Positions 47,789 to 58,387 of a stretch of 64,000 bases of DNA are shown here, piece after piece. A program made the position numbers and the translations under genes. The notes beneath the pieces were generated by a model. It was given only the letters and a program-made list of their open reading frames with translations, was not told where the DNA came from and did no database searches. This DNA comes from Nectonema munidae. Its lineage: Eukaryota; Nematomorpha; Nectonematoida; Nectonematidae. The stretch is from positions 1 through 64,000 of the forward strand of contig JAUIRK010000772.1 in NCBI GenBank assembly GCA_030549495.1, in the 5' to 3' direction. Within the stretch, counting starts at the first letter, position 1. Each line of letters begins with the position of its first letter.

Positions 47789-47968
47789 TATACGAGGACA
47801 ATGGGGCAGGAGGAGGGGAAGAGGGAGGATGTTGATGGGACATTTCTTTCTTAGTTTTCTTCGCTATGAAATAACATGCTAAACAGCATAGTGCACAACA
47901 AAGCAGTGAAGACAGAGAGATACCAGAAGTAGTACGTCTTGTCAATCCCGTATGAGTTCTAAAGACAT
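47789..47968 (-). CDS. Transmembrane exon of the PPxY membrane protein
   Basis: 180 nt on the minus strand with an acceptor GCGTACATATTCTAG and a consensus donor GTAAGT. Peptide in order: VFRTHTGLTRRTTSG (short, basic), a Cys-rich membrane helix SLSSLLCCALCCLACYFIA, a KKTKKE stop-transfer cluster, then the Pro-rich HQHPPSSPPPAPLSSY. The phase-1 end joins the final exon (41592-41806). CC pairs next to the inner leaflet are typical palmitoylation sites (family knowledge, inferred here). Small proteins with a Cys-rich ectodomain, one helix and PPxY motifs include Shisa, WBP1 and VOPP1. The ectodomain exons should lie upstream, at higher coordinates, and were not found. Confidence 0.75.
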
Positions 47969-48423
47969 CTAGAATATGTACGCACAAATCAATAATCCAT
48001 TATACATTCAAAGAAAGGTAAGAAGGGAGACAATTAAAAGTATAAGATAAATATACATATGCATTTTATCATCTAATTGGTTTCTCAAACGTTGTTTTCC
48101 GAATCCTACGATTATGCAAAAGTTGAATAAGGAAAAGTCAACGAAAAATAGGAAGGTACTATTTTTCAAGTTATTATTGCACTTCATAGATGTAATAGTT
48201 CTGTAAATTGAGGGCATAAATGTTCAGTTATATATTTAGGATAAATATTTGCATGCATCCATTAAACAAATTATTATCACGGAATATGTGAACACAATAT
48301 AAAATATGTTAAAATAATTAAAAGATATAATAAAATGTGAATATACAAAAATGGTGAAAAAAGCTGAATTAGATTAAAACGTGGAAATTTACAACTTTCT
48401 AAATGGTCAGTAACTGTCCTCAC

Positions 48424-48446
48424 CTCCACGTTTAATCTTATATCCC
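48424..48446 (-). CDS. Possible 23-nt microexon of the PPxY gene
   Basis: An acceptor (CTTCTCCATCTAG) and a strong donor (GTGAGG) bracket 23 nt that would encode GYKIKRG plus one base. That base completes an Asp codon with the AT opening the exon at 47789-47968. Phase agrees, but so short an exon can arise by chance. Confidence 0.3.
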
Positions 48447-48449
48447 CTA

Positions 48450-49460
48450 GATGGAGAAGTTTTCAAAATATTTATACCATACAAATAGGATTGGTAAACT
48501 ATGTCAAGAAAAACATGAAAGTATAAAATTAATATCTACTCAATTATATACTTCTAAAATTATTAGTCTAAAAATAAAAAGCATGAAGTAATACAAAAAT
48601 TAATTATTAATTAATATACAAAAGATAAGAAAATCAATTTTGAAAACAACAATTTGAGTGATTACAGTAAAAAGAGAATAGCAATTACGTAATATAATTT
48701 GATAGTAAATAAAATTCTTGGAAGATTTGAAAAAAGAAAAAAAGTAAAGATAAGAATTGGCATCTTCATTCATTTATAGGTACCTAAGCTTTAATCCAAT
48801 AAGGCAGTCATAAATTTTAAAAATGCAACTACATAATCTTGAAGCAGACGATTTTTTCATTTAAATCGTTTATCGCAGACGATTTTAATATAAGTATACA
48901 TTGATTCCAGAAAAAGCAAACGAAATTAATTAATTTGATATAAAACTCCTCTTAAATATACTTTTTGTAAGGAAATGTAGAAATATCACGGTTCCCAGCC
49001 TAATTTCCCTTGATTTCCATCACTGTGTTTGTAAAAATTAACTGATCTAAATTTCTTAACAACTACTGATATTTCAGTTCCATTTTTCATTTACCAAAGA
49101 GGTTTTATATTTTTATATTTGACAAAATTTTTGATTATTCCATAATCAAATAAATTTCATGTTTTACTTTCTTAAGTAAAGGCAAAAAGAACAAGAAATT
49201 ATTCCAGGAAAAGAAGTTGTTGTAACGGATCCAACCACATGTTGAGTATTTTTAAATTGTTAATCAACTATTTGGTGAATGTCAATACAGCATTAAATAG
49301 CATAAGAAACAATTCAGATCAATGTATTCTTGCCTTCTTACACTTCAAGATCATGTTAATTTGATGCTTTGTACAGGAGTAGAAAAAAATTACAGTAATG
49401 AAAGCAAGTGCCTATATAGTGAATAAATTGGAAGTAATAATAAAAACTAAAATCATATAC
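48450..49460. other. Non-genic AT-rich stretch
   Basis: No coding texture or repeat ends seen. If the microexon is real, this is upstream intron or flank of the PPxY gene. Confidence 0.4.
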
Positions 49461-49463
49461 AAA

Positions 49464-51006
49464 CAAGGGCGCCTGAAGAAAAAACGCAGGGAGGGAGGGA
49501 GGGGCATTGATACGGAAATCACTGTAGAGGAAAGGTATAAGGCAGCAGCGTAGCTAAGGAGGAAGAATGGAACTGCTCTACAGGAGAAAATGGTGATACC
49601 AGATGCACAACCACTTGCTCGGACGGGTGTTGATAAAGTATATGAATTTATTACACCGAAGAGGATGAATGATGCAACAAATGCAGATACTATCATCTAC
49701 CAAGCCTAAAAAGATTGGTCTTTAACCTCGACAAGCTTCATGGCCAAGGCTATGATGGATGCTCAACTTTAGCAGAAAAAGACAATGGTGCACAGGCTCG
49801 TATCAGAAACATTTTTCGTGCACTGCTCTTCACATCGACTTAATTTGGTGTTTCATGTTCTGAACTCTGAGGAAGATGTTCGGAATACGATAGGAACTGT
49901 TAAATATATCAATAGATTTGTCCACGACAGTCCAAAACGTACAAGACTGATTCCAAATACACCTCTGTTGTGTTAAACCAGATTGATGGCAAAATACAAA
50001 AACATCCGCTTATTTTCAGAAAATTTTTGTGATATCAATACACAACTAGAGCAACTGGAGGAAAACCAACATGCGTCATAGAGCACCTTTCAGACCACAC
50101 ATCATCTCAGGTGTGCAACGGGAACCACATTTTCCATTTGTCTTAAGATGCGAAGTACTCAGCGATGCTGAAGCCAGTGACTCAACAGCTATAGGCACTC
50201 GACATGGAGACGATGATATTCCAAGATCACATTCGCCTGTTGATGAAGGCGTTCCAGGATCACCAAGATGGGGCGGACCGTGTGTTCTCAGAAGATACTG
50301 GCAGAAGAATTTGGCATAGAATTGACTATACATCGAATATGAGCACACCAGATCCACCGCCCAAACATACGAGGCTTCATTGAAGAATATTATCTATCTA
50401 ATTCTTTGATTTAGTTTCAAAGTCGTTTTGATGACAGTAACACACCATGTTTTTACATATTCGCTATACATTACAGAGAAAGTCAGGAAAATCGTTTTAT
50501 GTATCCAAAAAATCTAGAAAATTGAAAATCTTGTTAAAGAAGCACTAGCGTGGTATGATGTGCAAAACCACAAGAGTCTGGATGACAAGTATCTAGGTAT
50601 GATTGGGCTGTTGAAGTTAGCCACTATGTTTCGTGCCGCGCGCAAAGCAATCCTCATTGCACTGTCTCTGCCTGCAGCATCATATAAAGTGGAAAGGTCT
50701 TTTAGCACAATGCATAGGGTTGATCAACAATGAGTGATGAACGTCTCTCCAGTCTTTGTATGCTTAGTGTCCACTGTCATAAAGCGAACAGCCGGATTAC
50801 AGAAATAATGAACAAGGTGATTGACAAGTTTGGCACAAATAATATAATCAAATCCTTAATAAATGTATATGGTATTTTATTAATTTTGCATATTCAATGG
50901 AATTTTTTATTCATTTAGTATTTTTCTTGCATTTTTTTATTTTTAATAAATTCCAGGGTGACGGGCGGGGCAAATACATCCACCCTTTGCCCCCTCCTGC
51001 GCACGC
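49464..51006 (+). mobile_element. hAT element with decayed transposase
   Basis: Candidate left end CAAGGGCGCCTGAAGA with a GGGAGGGAGGGAGGGGC tract, and a right end rich in TTTGCCCCCTCCTGCGC; both ends share a CGCAGG-GGGG core when inverted. Target duplication not clear. Plus-strand frames give DKLHGQGYDGCSTLAEKDNG (catalytic Asp block, about 49727), FFVHCSSHRLNLVFHVLNSE (CxxH block, about 49806), FGIELTIHRI, HRPNIRGF and, at 50650-50720, ALSLPAASYKVERSFSTMHR, the C-terminal dimerisation signature. The frame 50730-50918 (DERLSSLCMLSVHCHK) completes it. This is the ZMYM/hAT-Ac-like group, with at least four frame breaks. Confidence 0.85.
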
Positions 51007-51849
51007 AAATGCATGCAAAGCTTAAGTGGGAGCTAGTTATAAATAAAGAAAATTCAAGACTAGTCTTTACTGATGTTCACTTAATTCCTATATAATTCAA
51101 CATCATAAGCAAATTATTAAGTACGGAGAAAAACTATCTTTGTTATAGAGAACAAGACCGAAGTACCACCTGATAAAAAATAAAGAAATCAAGCAATAAC
51201 GATGCTTTTATTATAAAGCGTATATTTTTTAAACCAATTGAAGTAAAACTACCTAATCTATAATATAGACAAGAAAGCACACTGGACTTTTGATCTATCC
51301 AAAAATAGGCATCCTAGATTCTTTAAATCATGTATGCTTTCGAAAATGACCTTCGCCCCCCCTCCCAAATAATTTTCTATAAGTAAGAGTTGTTGCTTGT
51401 TTACGAAACATACATGATGATCGCATTATAGGATGTAATGATCATTCTAATAGATGATAATGTAAGATACGAGAATAAAAGGGATAATGCAGACTCGAGT
51501 CAAACATCATGCCAAGCTGCTCTCAAATTCCTATCAAAAATATTTTACAAACGATGTGATAGCTATATAATAATAATATTCCATTGTTTCAATATGCACA
51601 CAATAAGTATCACAGTGTCCTCCTTGTAGTATTTTTGAGCAAACACACGTTGATGATCCACTAGATTTTCTCATTTTCTTCTGCCACAGTGATTCTATTT
51701 CTCTTTCTGTCTCTTCTGTTTTTCTCTTCCGCTTTCTCTGTTAAAACTCAATCAATCACTCAAGCTCTCTTCTCTCATTCAAGGTATCTTCTTTCACTCA
51801 AACTCTCTTCTTTTGTCTCAAGCTCTCCCTCGTTCAGCTCTTTTCTCTC

Positions 51850-52044
51850 CAGTGACGTAGCAAGGCTCGGGGATGAGGGGCCGTGCCCCCTCCCCTATGT
51901 ACCTCATGATGCCACCATGCACCTAATGCGATATCAGTTTTCGAAAATTTCTCCAATCAAAGGATCTGGAAAGTATAAATAATGTTGCTCAAGTTTTTTA
52001 AGTTTTGTGCCCCCTCTAACAACTTTTTTCTGGCTAAGCAATTG
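51850..52044. mobile_element. 195-bp hAT MITE inside dispersed repeat
   Basis: Ends CAGTGACGTAGCAAG and, inverted, CAATTGCTTAGCCAG resemble the CAGTGGCGTAGCC ends of the MITE at 4218. Flanking 8-mers TTTCTCTC and CTTCTCTA match at 6 of 8. The third repeat copy reads uninterrupted across the site (about 63347-63365), confirming the insertion. Confidence 0.8.
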
Positions 52045-52607
52045 CTTCTCTATAATTTGCATTTAGAGTTAAATTAAAATAGTTTTCAATCGTTAAAATT
52101 TTATATCAATGAATATTGTCAGCCTCGCGTTAGAAATTTTTTTCAACAAAGGTCACTTTATTTTTATCAGTACATTTTGTAATATTTTCAAGTCAAGAAA
52201 TTTCTTTCAATAGCTATTTGGGAATGAATATTTTGACTAGCTATTCTGTTTAAAAGCAAAATACTCTATTTGAGCTGAGATATTTTTTATAATGTTCGAT
52301 TGTTAAATTTTGTAGGTAACACTACATAATTAATATTTTTTTTAAGAAAATTTGTTGATTATTATAATAAAAATATAATATCCAAACAAAATGTTTCAGT
52401 TGTTAAAAATGTACTTGATCTATTTATGACAGCTGTCAGAATTTTATGTGGGAAGAAATATTCAAAAAAACGCAATGATTTTCGTGTTTTGTATACTATG
52501 ATTTTTATGATTTATGTTTGTTTAAATAGTTTTTTATGATTTTGTGTTCTTAGACTTAAATAATTTTATGAAAAGTGATTAAACTATCATTTCTTGTATA
52601 CTATGAT

Positions 52608-52885
52608 CAGGGCCGGCCTTAGGCCACTGCAACCTATGCGGCCGTAGTGGGTCCCGCGCTTCTCATTTTTCATTTTGATGATATATTGTATGATTTCGCT
52701 AAACGCAAGGTTCGCAAAGTAAAGTTTCTTTGATCGTCATTTTGTGTTAATGAAAAAGTAATAAAACAAATCCCTTTTCTTTTTTTCAAAATCTTATTTC
52801 TCACTTTTAATCTTTTTTCCTACCCATACTGGGCCCAGCGCAATCCATTTTGCCTAGGGCCCCGCGAACACTAGGGCCGGCCCTG
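52608..52885. mobile_element. 278-bp hAT MITE with perfect 8-bp TSD
   Basis: CAGGGCCGGCC / GGCCGGCCCTG perfect inverted ends, flanked by ACTATGAT on both sides (52600-52607 and 52886-52893). The inverted repeat copy at 35640-36335 has the unbroken TATACTATGATTCC target. Confidence 0.95.
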
Positions 52886-53390
52886 ACTATGATTCCTTAC
52901 AAAATGTAAAAAATAAAAGCGTTACCAAATCACCCTATAAGGGTTAGCTACTTCAATGTTGGCTTTGCTGCTTATAAAAACTTGAAAATATCAAATAAAC
53001 TATCTCATTTTTTATGCCTCATATTATTATCAATTATTCTAAGAACAGACAGTTTCATTTTAAAAGTGTCAAAATTGCTTTATTTGTTTATTTTGTCTCC
53101 TCTCTCTCGTATGTTAATTATGTAGCAAATTTTTCAATTTTGAGTAAAAGGCAAGGTAAAGGTATCGTGGGTGTGTTTTCATTGACAAGGCACTGATGTA
53201 CCGCTTATGTCAAACTATGAACTATTGTTATCGATGAGGAATCGAATCCAGAGGCTTCCGTGCTGAGTCAATCATCTCAACCAACCTGCATTGCACCCCA
53301 TAGAGTATCCTGTTTCAAAAAACTTAAGTTATGCTCTAAAATTTTTTAGTTTTTGTTGAAGCTCTATAACTTTTTTTCCCTAAGTTATTA

Positions 53391-53822
53391 TAAAAGGCAA
53401 ATCATTGCAAAATGTTAGAAGTTATTTTACTTTTTGTAGCTTGCACCAATTTAGCTTTTAAACTATTTTTGAATGATGCTGAAAAAATGAAGTAGTGCAA
53501 TCTTAATTTATTGTTTGATTTTTGGTTGCACAATTTTATCTTTATTTTATACCCTTTTTTAAGAGTCTAACTAACTTACACTTATTTATACACTAAAAAG
53601 AATGAAGAAATTTTAATACCAAGTTATCTAACTTTAGTTCTGTTTTACATTTTTGATAGAAATTACCTCAGAAAAGTTATGTAATTTGGATGTGTTTTTT
53701 TTTTAATTAATTTTTTTCAATGAAACATTTTTTCATTTTTTAGGAAGAAGGAACAACTTGAATGATTTTTTCATTCAATCAAATTTCCAATTTTTTTATT
53801 GTTAATTTATATCTTTAGCCCC
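53391..53822 (+). repeat. About 430-bp direct repeat, left copy
   Basis: From AAAGGCAAATCATTGCAAAA to GTTAATTTATATCTTTAGCC it is nearly the same as 60729-61150, 7.3 kb away. The copies differ by small insertions. No coding capacity or terminal inverted repeats recognised. Confidence 0.85.
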
Positions 53823-53899
53823 TTTCTAAGCATAATTTGGAGATGGTGCGCATCTATTTGAAGTTAGAAAGAAGGAGCTATATATAAGTCCTCATTCAT

Positions 53900-54545
53900 T
53901 GTTGACGTTAAGCTTAATAGGGCGGGGGTTAAAGTTTACATTAAGCTTAATTGAGAATGAAATAGAATAGTCAAGAGAGGAGTAGGAATTCAGAAAAATT
54001 TGTTGTCTTTTTTGGAAGACGCTTGAAAGTCCGCCCCCTATTCCAATAATTTCAAGGATGTACGCCCCTGAATGAATCACATTTTTTCCGTATAAACATT
54101 GTAGGGTGTCTAGTAGACTCTTTTCCTTCAGACTACATTCACTCATAAAACTCTCCAACATTCAGTTATTTGTTTTAAATTGTTTTCTCTATCAATCAAA
54201 TATCCTTTCATCAATTCCCGTAATGTGCCTGATAGACTACTTCATTTTCAAATGAAAAGCCTATTCGCCCCCGAACAATTTTAGATTTTTTAAACTAGTG
54301 TATATGCGATATGAAAATTAAATTAAAATATTTTCCCTGGAAGTATAGTATTTAAATTTCACCAATTTTGTAAAAAAATATAAAGTAGTCTTATAAATTT
54401 AGGTATGCGCTGAATACACTCTATTTTAAAGGATTGCTTGAATATTTGGTCTCCTGTGGTATTTCCAGAACACAAATTTTGAAAATTGCAAAAAAAAAAT
54501 TTCGCCCCCTTCAATAATTTTGAGGATGTGCGCCCCCGTTATTAT
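53900..54545. other. Cluster of hAT-like terminal fragments
   Basis: Read on the minus strand, TTCAGGGGCGTACATCCTTG (about 54072) and GGGGGCGCACATCCTCAAAA (about 54538) look like hAT termini of the type at 62785 (CAGGAGCGCACATCCGGGG), each followed by a G-rich tract. No paired ends or duplications could be set, so these are broken pieces. Confidence 0.45.
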
Positions 54546-54572
54546 ACTACTAATTTTTTTAATTTATCAATG

Positions 54573-54929
54573 CAGGTGTTCCCAACCTTTTTTTTAAATG
54601 TAGCCCTAGCATAGCTAAAAAAATTGTGTACCCTTTAAATTTTAAAATCCAAAATAACACTAAGAAAGAATTTTTATTCTTACATTGGTGAGAAAGACAG
54701 AGAGAGAAAGAGATGAGAAAATCTGTCAAAAGTGCTTGATCTATGTTTCCGCGATGTTTTGTGTTTTGAATGTAATCTCCGATACAAAACTTTTGTATCT
54801 GTTACGTTTGACATTACAGATTGTAATAATACAATGTAAATCCTACTCTTTTCCTTAAAATAAATGTACCCCCTTAGGAGTGCAAATGTACCACTGGTGG
54901 TACATGTACCCCAGGTTGGGAACCCCTAG
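54573..54929. mobile_element. 357-bp hAT MITE
   Basis: Ends CAGGTGTTCCCAACC and, inverted, CTAGGGGTTCCCAACC. The left interior GTAGCCCTAGC pairs with a right-hand block containing GTACCACTGGTGGTAC, a perfect 16-bp palindrome at about 54888-54903. Flanking 8-mers are eroded. The right end matches the left end of the BED-type hAT at 33459, so that element is a possible autonomous relative. Confidence 0.8.
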
Positions 54930-55069
54930 TCTATGGTTTACTTTATATAGAAAGGTTATGAAAACAAAAATAGTAAAAGTAAAATTTTTTATTAAAAACA
55001 ATTTATTGAAATTCAGAGTGTGTTAATTTTACCACGACAAATGAGAAAAATTGTAACAAAAGCTCATTC

Positions 55070-55265
55070 TAATGTGAAATTTGGGCTTGGTTTTCTTCAC
55101 CAGTATCTCAATATTTGGTGAAATGCTGGAGGCAGCTACTCTTAGGTTATTTTAGAGGTGATTATCTATCAGCATTGATCTTGTTTTTGAGTATTTAATT
55201 TTTGTAAATAACTGCTCACATTTATAAGTACTACCGATCTGTGACATTTCGTTTTTAATAAAAGT
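55070..55265 (-). pseudogene. BED-type hAT transposase C-terminal fragment
   Basis: One minus frame reads MSQIGSTYKCEQLFTKIKYS, then KTRSMLIDNHL, a stop, and NNLRVAASSISPNIEILVKK. This is the C-terminal dimerisation block of ZBED5/GTF2IRD2-type hAT transposases (GSTYxCEQLFS...LRIA). It could complement the C-terminally truncated relic at 33459, but is a separate copy. Confidence 0.8.
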
Positions 55266-55269
55266 TCTC

Positions 55270-55835
55270 TGCGGGCCGGGTGAAAAGCCTTCGCAGGCCT
55301 GATTTGCTTTAAATGGTCCAAATTTGTTTATTAAGGAAGAATTTAATTAAGGAGTAAACAGTTCTTGCCTGTTAGATAACAAAGAAAGAAAAATACATAT
55401 AAATTGAGAAGAATTTAATTACTACTGTTATCAATATCAAATTCATTTAATTGTCTAAACATAATAAACTTAAACAAAAGAGAAAATTCATCAACAGATC
55501 GCAGATTTTCCTTCAATTTACTAACCACTACTTTACACTTCAAAGTAATCTGTGTACTCTACACGCTTATGCTGTATTTCATATTATCTGCATTATCATC
55601 GCAATTTAGCATCTTTTGTTAATAAATGCTTTTCTATTTACTTTTACCGTTATTTGATACCTAACACTGTTAACACCTAGTTTCATGCTTGATACGTATT
55701 CATTTATATAATTTTCACTTGAGAAAGAGCACAGTGGTGCTTGAAAATATTTGTCTAAATAAATTTTTTGATTCTTCTATTCTTATCATTTTAGTTGTCA
55801 TAATAAAGATAATATATTAATATTGATATATAAGA
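55270..55835. other. Remainder of the hAT-derived stretch, no clear frame
   Basis: A CTGCGGGCCGGGTGAAAAGC...GCAGGCC block at 55269-55304 looks like a hAT-family non-coding motif. Otherwise nothing seen. Confidence 0.35.
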
Positions 55836-55839
55836 TAAC

Positions 55840-56088
55840 CAGTAGTGGGGTTCAGTCGGTTCGCACCGGTTCGTTAGAACCGTCTCACTAAATTTTGTGA
55901 GTTGGGCGAACAGTTATAAATTTTTTGATAACACTTTAATTATTATAACAGGCACCCACAACATCATCATGATGATGCTTGTTTAACAATTATTTTTAAA
56001 TTTTATTAGGAAATAATCAAAATTGATCAGTTTATTTGCTGACAAATTTGTTAGAACCGGCGAACAAAAAATTTGAATCCCACTACTG
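55840..56088. mobile_element. 249-bp hAT MITE with 8-bp TSD
   Basis: Ends CAGTAGTGGGGTTCA and, inverted, CAGTAGTGGGATTCA, with one mismatch in 15. Flanks AAGATAAC (55832-55839) and AAGATACC (56089-56096) match at 7 of 8. Subterminal GGTTCGTTAGAACCG hairpins are visible at about 55868. Confidence 0.93.
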
Positions 56089-56142
56089 AAGATACCATAA
56101 ACAGACGCTTTTCATTTCTTCGAACACTGGTATCACGCTGAT

Positions 56143-56202
56143 CCTCAAAGACTCTCTATTTCTTTTGACCGTTCATTCTCGCAATTCGGAGGTTTTAATC
56201 AT
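56143..56202 (-). pseudogene. Decayed duplicate of the CUB exon start
   Basis: Minus strand reads LKPPNCENERSKEIES and then stops, against RLKPPNCKDRRSIEIDG in the intact exon at 57888-58123. The DNA match (GATTAAAACCTCC then AATTGC) extends to just before the splice acceptor. A MITE lies 46 bp beyond its end. This is a partial, broken duplication of that exon in the same orientation. Confidence 0.6.
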
Positions 56203-56219
56203 AAATGAAATTGATGAAC

Positions 56220-57240
56220 TAAATTATGCCAAAGAGAATTTTTCAAAAAGACTAAGATATACTTATAATAATGAATGCAGAAGCAATTTTTGTTATAACT
56301 CTACTTAAGTGGTGAGCAACTCTTCCTCAACTAAAGCGGTTTCAAAATGCGAGACTGGTGCATGATGAATAATCAGACGAATGAAAGATTACTCTTGTCA
56401 CTTAATACTGAATTTTAGAGTTTATTATTTGTCTTAGTATGAGATTACATTCAGTTGATATCTTATTTTTGAAATACTGAGGACAAAAAATTACAGTAAA
56501 TGATAATAACGTTTTATAATGAGACTTGAAATGTCATTGAGACCTGCACAATAAGTTTGTAAGGGTAGTGGTAGGTTCAGTGTTGGAAAAAATCCAGACT
56601 TTCCATCAAAAAACGCAGGTTTAAGAGTGCAAAATTTGTAAGCACTAGATATTATACAAATCTCCAAACTAATATTTGGATGCGGTGTGTATATTGTATA
56701 TTTTTTATATTTATTTATTAATAACGGCATAAAAATGGAAAATACCTACAACAAAAAATGTAAGGAATTTTGCTGTGGGTAAAAAAATGAAGAATTGATC
56801 GCAGCAGTTTTTAAAAAAGAGAAATCAATGAAATCAAAGCAGAATAAAAATTTAATTAAAGTTGAAAACTGATGAATTTTGACTAGTTTTTGTTGTTTTT
56901 TCCGTTGAAAGTCAATTTCTAGATGTGCTCTAAATGTGCGAAAATATTGAAAATAATCTCTTAAATCAGAAATTGAGCAGGGATAAGGAACTGATAAAAG
57001 CTTGATAGCCCAATGTGAAAAACCAAGCGGTAACAAAGGTGCTATCAAAAAATGATAAAATTTTTATTTCAGAGTTTTAAAGGTATAAAAATGAAAAACA
57101 AGAGGTTTTAAACTGGGTTTAAATTCAAATTTAATAGAAGAAATAGAGCTTATAATAAAATAATGGCTAATCGAACTTAATATAAGTTTAATGTATGATT
57201 CATAGAGCATTAGCATTAAACGAATTAAAGGTTCTCATAC
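56220..57240. other. Presumed intron of the CUB/LDLa gene, no feature seen
   Basis: The frame at 57048-56746 (minus) has no domain signature. A downstream exon of the gene must start with two bases of a split codon, but I could not choose one. Confidence 0.35.
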
Positions 57241-57360
57241 TTTTTTCTCCACAATTTCTCTCATCAGATCCATCAGGGCAGTGTGCATATTTGTCACACA
57301 ATAAATCTTTATCAATGAAAAATTTATCAGAAGAACACATGTAATATCTTGTTGAAAACG
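57241..57360 (-). CDS. LDL-receptor class A module exon
   Basis: 120 nt: acceptor TTCGCTTTGATTTAG, donor GTATGA. Two bases complete an Ala codon with the previous exon, then FSTRYYMCSSDKFFIDKDLL, CDKYAHCPDGSDERNCGEK. The C...CDxxxHCPDGSDExxC pattern is the calcium-binding half of an LDLa repeat. The first disulphide Cys of a full six-Cys module is not evident, so it may be a shortened or divergent repeat. It follows a CUB-like domain as in many receptor or secreted arthropod proteins. A further 3' exon is required (phase-1 end). Confidence 0.85.
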
Positions 57361-57426
57361 CTAAATCAAAGCGAAAAAAAATATTAAAAAGAAAATCATC
57401 AAATTTTACGTGGGCAATTATATTAC

Positions 57427-57550
57427 CTCTTCTTCTACGAAAAATTGCAGTAATAATGAGCTTGATGCCAGAGTTAGAAGAACCAGGATCAAAATCAATA
57501 GACTTAGTTCTGAAAGTTAAAGAGATGTAGCGAGCGTTAATTATGTAATA
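57427..57550 (-). CDS. CUB-like domain, second exon
   Basis: 124 nt with a donor GTAATA and a purine-rich acceptor (CCCAAAAAG). It encodes YYIINARYISLTFRTKSIDF, DPGSSNSGIKLIITAIFRRRR plus one base. The RYISLTFRT...GSSNSGIKLIITA pattern matches the last strands of a CUB domain. Phase 0 in and phase 1 out agree with both neighbours. Confidence 0.8.
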
Positions 57551-57887
57551 CTTTTTGGGTTTTTTTTCACAAGATAACTTTACTTTCTAAAGAGAGAGAG
57601 AGATGTAAGAGAATAAAGGAAAAGTTAAGTAGAATATTTCTTACGCAAAAATACTACAGCTGTCCACATATCATTACTATATACTACGCGAGCTTACGCT
57701 AAACCATTCATAATTTGATATAAATGGCATTCGAACAAAAGGGTTAACCCACGCAATCCTACTGTCAAGCAGGCGATTTCTTGATTATAAGGTAGTTTAT
57801 ATCAACTTAATTTCCTATGCCTCTTTAAATGGTTTAAAATGGTGAAAAAAAACTAGCAAATTTTTAGGAATTAAAATAAAAGTATAC

Positions 57888-58123
57888 TTGATTTTCCAAA
57901 TAATTCCTTTTCGGGTTATAAGGAGCAATTTCAACTTCATTTTTGCAGTCTTTCAATTGAGCGTGCAGGATTTGAACAAGCATAACTTGATCTCGATCGT
58001 CCGCTTTGAAAATCATTCTACATTCGCTTGAGGATGTTGAGAAGCTATTAGGCGTGTAAAATATAACAGCACCATCTATTTCTATAGACCGCCTATCCTT
58101 GCAATTGGGAGGTTTTAATCTAT
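57888..58123 (-). CDS. CUB-like domain, first exon
   Basis: 236 nt: acceptor TTTTTAACTAG, donor GTATAC. Two bases complete an upstream codon, then 78 codons: RLKPPNCKDRRSIEIDGAVI, FYTPNSFSTSSSECRMIFKA, DDRDQVMLVQILHAQLKDCK, NEVEIAPYNPKRNYLENQ. Three Cys in C...EC...DC spacing and alternating hydrophobic strands fit the first half of a CUB domain (interaction or extracellular scaffold). The three exons 58123 to 57241 join in one frame across two introns of 337 and 66 bp. Upstream exons, including a signal peptide, were not identified. No mutations are visible, so the gene is probably active. Confidence 0.8.
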
Positions 58124-58129
58124 CTAGTT

Positions 58130-58387
58130 AAAAATAAATATTTTAAAATTTCAATATTCTATATTTAAACAATTTAATGCGTAAACCAGTGTTTCTCAAA
58201 CAACGGTTCTGACATAAAATCTGTTGGTCGCAATATGAATAAAATATTTCCTTCTATTACATGGTTGCCACTTTTTTTTCAAAAATTGAATTCCCTGGCC
58301 GTTTTAGGAAAATTTCCCTGACCTTAAAAACACTAGTATCTAATGTAAAAGGACGTAAAAATAAATACATGAAAAGAAAGATACCGC
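58130..58387. other. Flank of CUB gene with orphan repeat ends
   Basis: CAGTGTTTCTCAAACAACGG at 58192 looks like a hAT terminus, and AATTCCCTGGCC...ATTTCCCTGACC near 58288-58322 is a repeated motif. No partner ends found. Confidence 0.35.

Larger units (their letters stand above)
51330..53010 (+). repeat. Dispersed repeat, copy B, carrying two MITE insertions
   Basis: Same family as 35640-36335 and 62785-64000. From 51350 it runs through ATTCTATAAGTAAGAGTTG-like sequence, TCGCATTATAGGATGTAATG, AATATGCACACAATAAGTA, a CT-rich tract (51710-51848), ATGTACTTGATCTATTTATG (about 52409) and CAAATCACCCTATAAGGGTT (about 52928). Apart from the two MITEs the order matches the other copies. No proteins are encoded; the repeat's class is unknown. 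Confidence 0.85.

Noticed and set aside
50076-50357. 93-codon minus frame with cysteines and prolines
   Set aside because: Shadow of the hAT transposase region on the plus strand.
53892-54161. 89-codon minus frame
   Set aside because: Part of it (GAYILEIIGIGGG) is just the translation of a hAT-like terminus; the rest has no support.
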